A DNA stretch of 64,000 bases from Echiichthys vipera (taxonomy: Eukaryota; Chordata; Actinopteri; Perciformes; Trachinidae), in the NCBI GenBank assembly GCA_963691815.1, contig OY829654.1, forward strand, positions 12,018,298-12,082,297, given 5' to 3'. Positions 62,400 to 64,000 of the stretch are shown piece by piece. The translations under genes were made by a program, and so were the position numbers. The notes below the pieces were generated by a model. It was not told the DNA's origin. It was given only the letters and a program-made list of their open reading frames with translations, and did no database searches. Position 1 is the first letter of the stretch, and each line of letters begins with the position of its first letter.

Positions 62400-62648
62400 A
62401 TGTTGGCGACGTTGTCGAGGGTTACAAGCCCTCGGTGGCTTTCTCCGGACATACTTATAGGATACATATTAGGACAAAAGGTCCAGAGAAACGGGTTGAA
62501 GTTCAGTCACAGCTGTTCTCCAGCAGCAGCAGCAGCAGTGTGGAGGCTGAAAGTCACCAGTGGTGTCCGAGATGTCAGCACCTCCTGTACGTTGTACACC
62601 AAAGTCCGCGGAAACCCGAAGAAGAGAGAGCTGTCTGAAAAGAAGCTG
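62400..62648 (+). CDS. mtg2: MTG2 (OBG-family mitochondrial ribosome GTPase), first coding exon
   Basis: Mitochondrial GTPase that assists assembly of the large mitoribosomal subunit. Only the first 83 codons are in the window: the open frame from ATG at 62400 reaches a splice donor (ctg|gtatgt) at 62649 in phase 0. The N-terminus is basic and lacks acidic residues at the very start (MLATLSRVTSPRWLS), as expected of a mitochondrial targeting peptide, and includes an alanine run. The exon ends RELSEKKL, matching human MTG2, whose LSEKKL is followed by KRYFVDYRRV in the next exon. No KRYFVD-type exon was found up to 64000. The identity rests on this short match plus synteny (MTG2 follows SS18L1 in human). 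Confidence 0.75.
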
Positions 62649-62794
62649 GTATGTGTTTGAGCTAAGAATCTTGTTTTCCCCAACCTGGTGTTTTTAAGTA
62701 ACATCACATAAAGAGATCGATTGATGGAGTCAGTTCACTACTTTATTTGTGTGTACAAACATAATACAATCTATATCCCTTAAGTTGCCTTCAA

Positions 62795-63290
62795 AACCAA
62801 GACAAATGTCGGTTTGAAAGAGGAGTTAAAGAAGCCACCTATGCAAAAGTAGAGAAACCATCGCTAAACAGAGGAGGAGGTCTGAGACACCACTTATCTC
62901 CAATTTACAATGCAGCCCTTTCATCCCTTCATAAGATTCAACAATCTAACCTCAAAGAACAACTGTTCACAAATGGCCTCCTGTAACGCCAACGACTGTG
63001 GCCAAGACTCAATAGAGCACTAACGAAGTCCAAACCTACTTCTCACCAAAGACTGTCACTCTAACGACGGTCGGACTCGTTGGCACTTGGAGCACAAAGG
63101 GTCCCAGTGACAACATCGGCCTTGTGAGAGGTTAAATACCTGGATCTCCACACCAGATAGTTGGTCCAGTCCCAGCCTGGTCAGTTGCGTACATGAACTG
63201 ATGAAGCCTCTTGGATGAGAGGTGAAACGTCTTCCTAGACTAATAACCAAGTCCAGTTGCTTTTGACTGAAATGGCTTTGGGGACAAGAC
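62795..63290 (+). mobile_element. Penelope-like retroelement 3' remnant
   Basis: In mtg2 intron 1. The translation around 62800-62930 reads FERGVKEATYAKVEKPSLNR followed by GGGLRHHLSPIYNAALSSL, the characteristic C-terminal text of fish Penelope-like elements, after their GIY-YIG endonuclease. Further on, 'gaactgatgaagcctcttggatgagaggtgaaacgtcttc' (about 63196-63235) is the typical 3' region of the same elements. No reverse transcriptase remains. Confidence 0.7.
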
Positions 63291-63734
63291 AAATATCGTC
63301 CTTTAGCTGGGTCATTTGCTCAGTCTATCTCCTTGCAAAACGCTTCAACGTGCATCCATAATATTTTGTTATGAAAGAAAAAACCCTGAAAATCCACAAA
63401 AATCACATCACAGAAATATCTTACCTGCAATGCCTTAATCTCTCCAACATGTGTCACTGGATAATTCAAAAAGAAACCTGTATGACAGACATAGCATAGT
63501 ATCTAATATATCCACGGCCTCAAGTATTATTTGTCATATTTGTATTATTATTATTATTATTATTACTGTTTTATTGCTGCTATTCATATGATTCTAGTAA
63601 AGCCACTGATGTGATTATTTGTCATACTTGGTATAGATATATTTGGTATTAGCCTATTACTGCAACTATTCATATTATTCTATATCCACTGCCATGATTA
63701 TTATTATTAGTAATATTTCTGTTATCAGTTATCA

Positions 63735-63889
<155 letters not shown>

Positions 63890-64000
63890 AGAGCCTAGGG
63901 TCTGTTTTCACCTTCTTGCCTGTTAAAAGGAAGGTTTTCGTCACTACTGTTAGCCTACTGTCTAAGTAGTTCTTGATTTGGCTCATAGACTCGTCACTTT

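Overview
The window is nuclear DNA from a ray-finned fish, most likely a percomorph teleost. It has vertebrate exon-intron genes, abundant long CA/GT, CT and TA microsatellites, and many dispersed repeats of fish type (LINE, SINE, Penelope-like and MITE-like remnants). There is no bacterial, plasmid or phage content. Five protein-coding genes can be reconstructed exon by exon: the 3' end of cdh4 (R-cadherin, + strand, 1019-6324), complete taf4 (TFIID subunit, - strand, 45977-33024), complete lsm14b (P-body/mRNP protein, + strand, 48948-50896), complete ss18l1 (CREST, BAF subunit, + strand, 52750-59480), and the first coding exon of mtg2 (mitochondrial ribosome GTPase, + strand, 62400-62648). 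This order matches human 20q13.33 (CDH4-TAF4-LSM14B-PSMA7-SS18L1-MTG2) except that psma7 is not between lsm14b and ss18l1. The synteny helps separate cdh4, taf4 and ss18l1 from their paralogues cdh2, taf4b and ss18.

Layout. 1-10.4 kb: last five coding exons of cdh4 and an approximately 4 kb 3' UTR. 10.4-31.7 kb: tail-to-tail intergenic space with no protein gene I can support. It holds a degenerate minisatellite-like tract ending in a hairpin, long microsatellites, two LINE reverse-transcriptase remnants, a duplicated fish repeat, and a promoter-like patch near 16.2-16.6 kb with a ZNF143-like site and a 36-bp perfect palindrome. 31.7-46.1 kb: taf4 in 16 coding exons, with a LINE fragment, a tRNA-type SINE and a GC-rich 18-bp minisatellite in intron 4. 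46.1-48.1 kb: what appears to be a complete 2.0-kb non-autonomous DNA transposon with terminal inverted repeats and a 10-bp target-site duplication, sitting between the divergent taf4 and lsm14b genes. 48.8-61.6 kb: lsm14b and ss18l1 head-to-tail. 62.3-64 kb: start of mtg2, with a Penelope-like remnant in its first intron.

The genes do not form a pathway. They are a conserved vertebrate neighbourhood of a cell-adhesion gene, two transcription/chromatin cofactors, an mRNA-storage factor and a mitochondrial ribosome factor. I found no new multi-gene system. The most notable unannotated structure is the TIR/TSD element at 46105-48132; next is the promoter-like patch near 16.2 kb. Splice sites were read by eye (GT/AG and phase checked for each junction) and not confirmed by transcripts.
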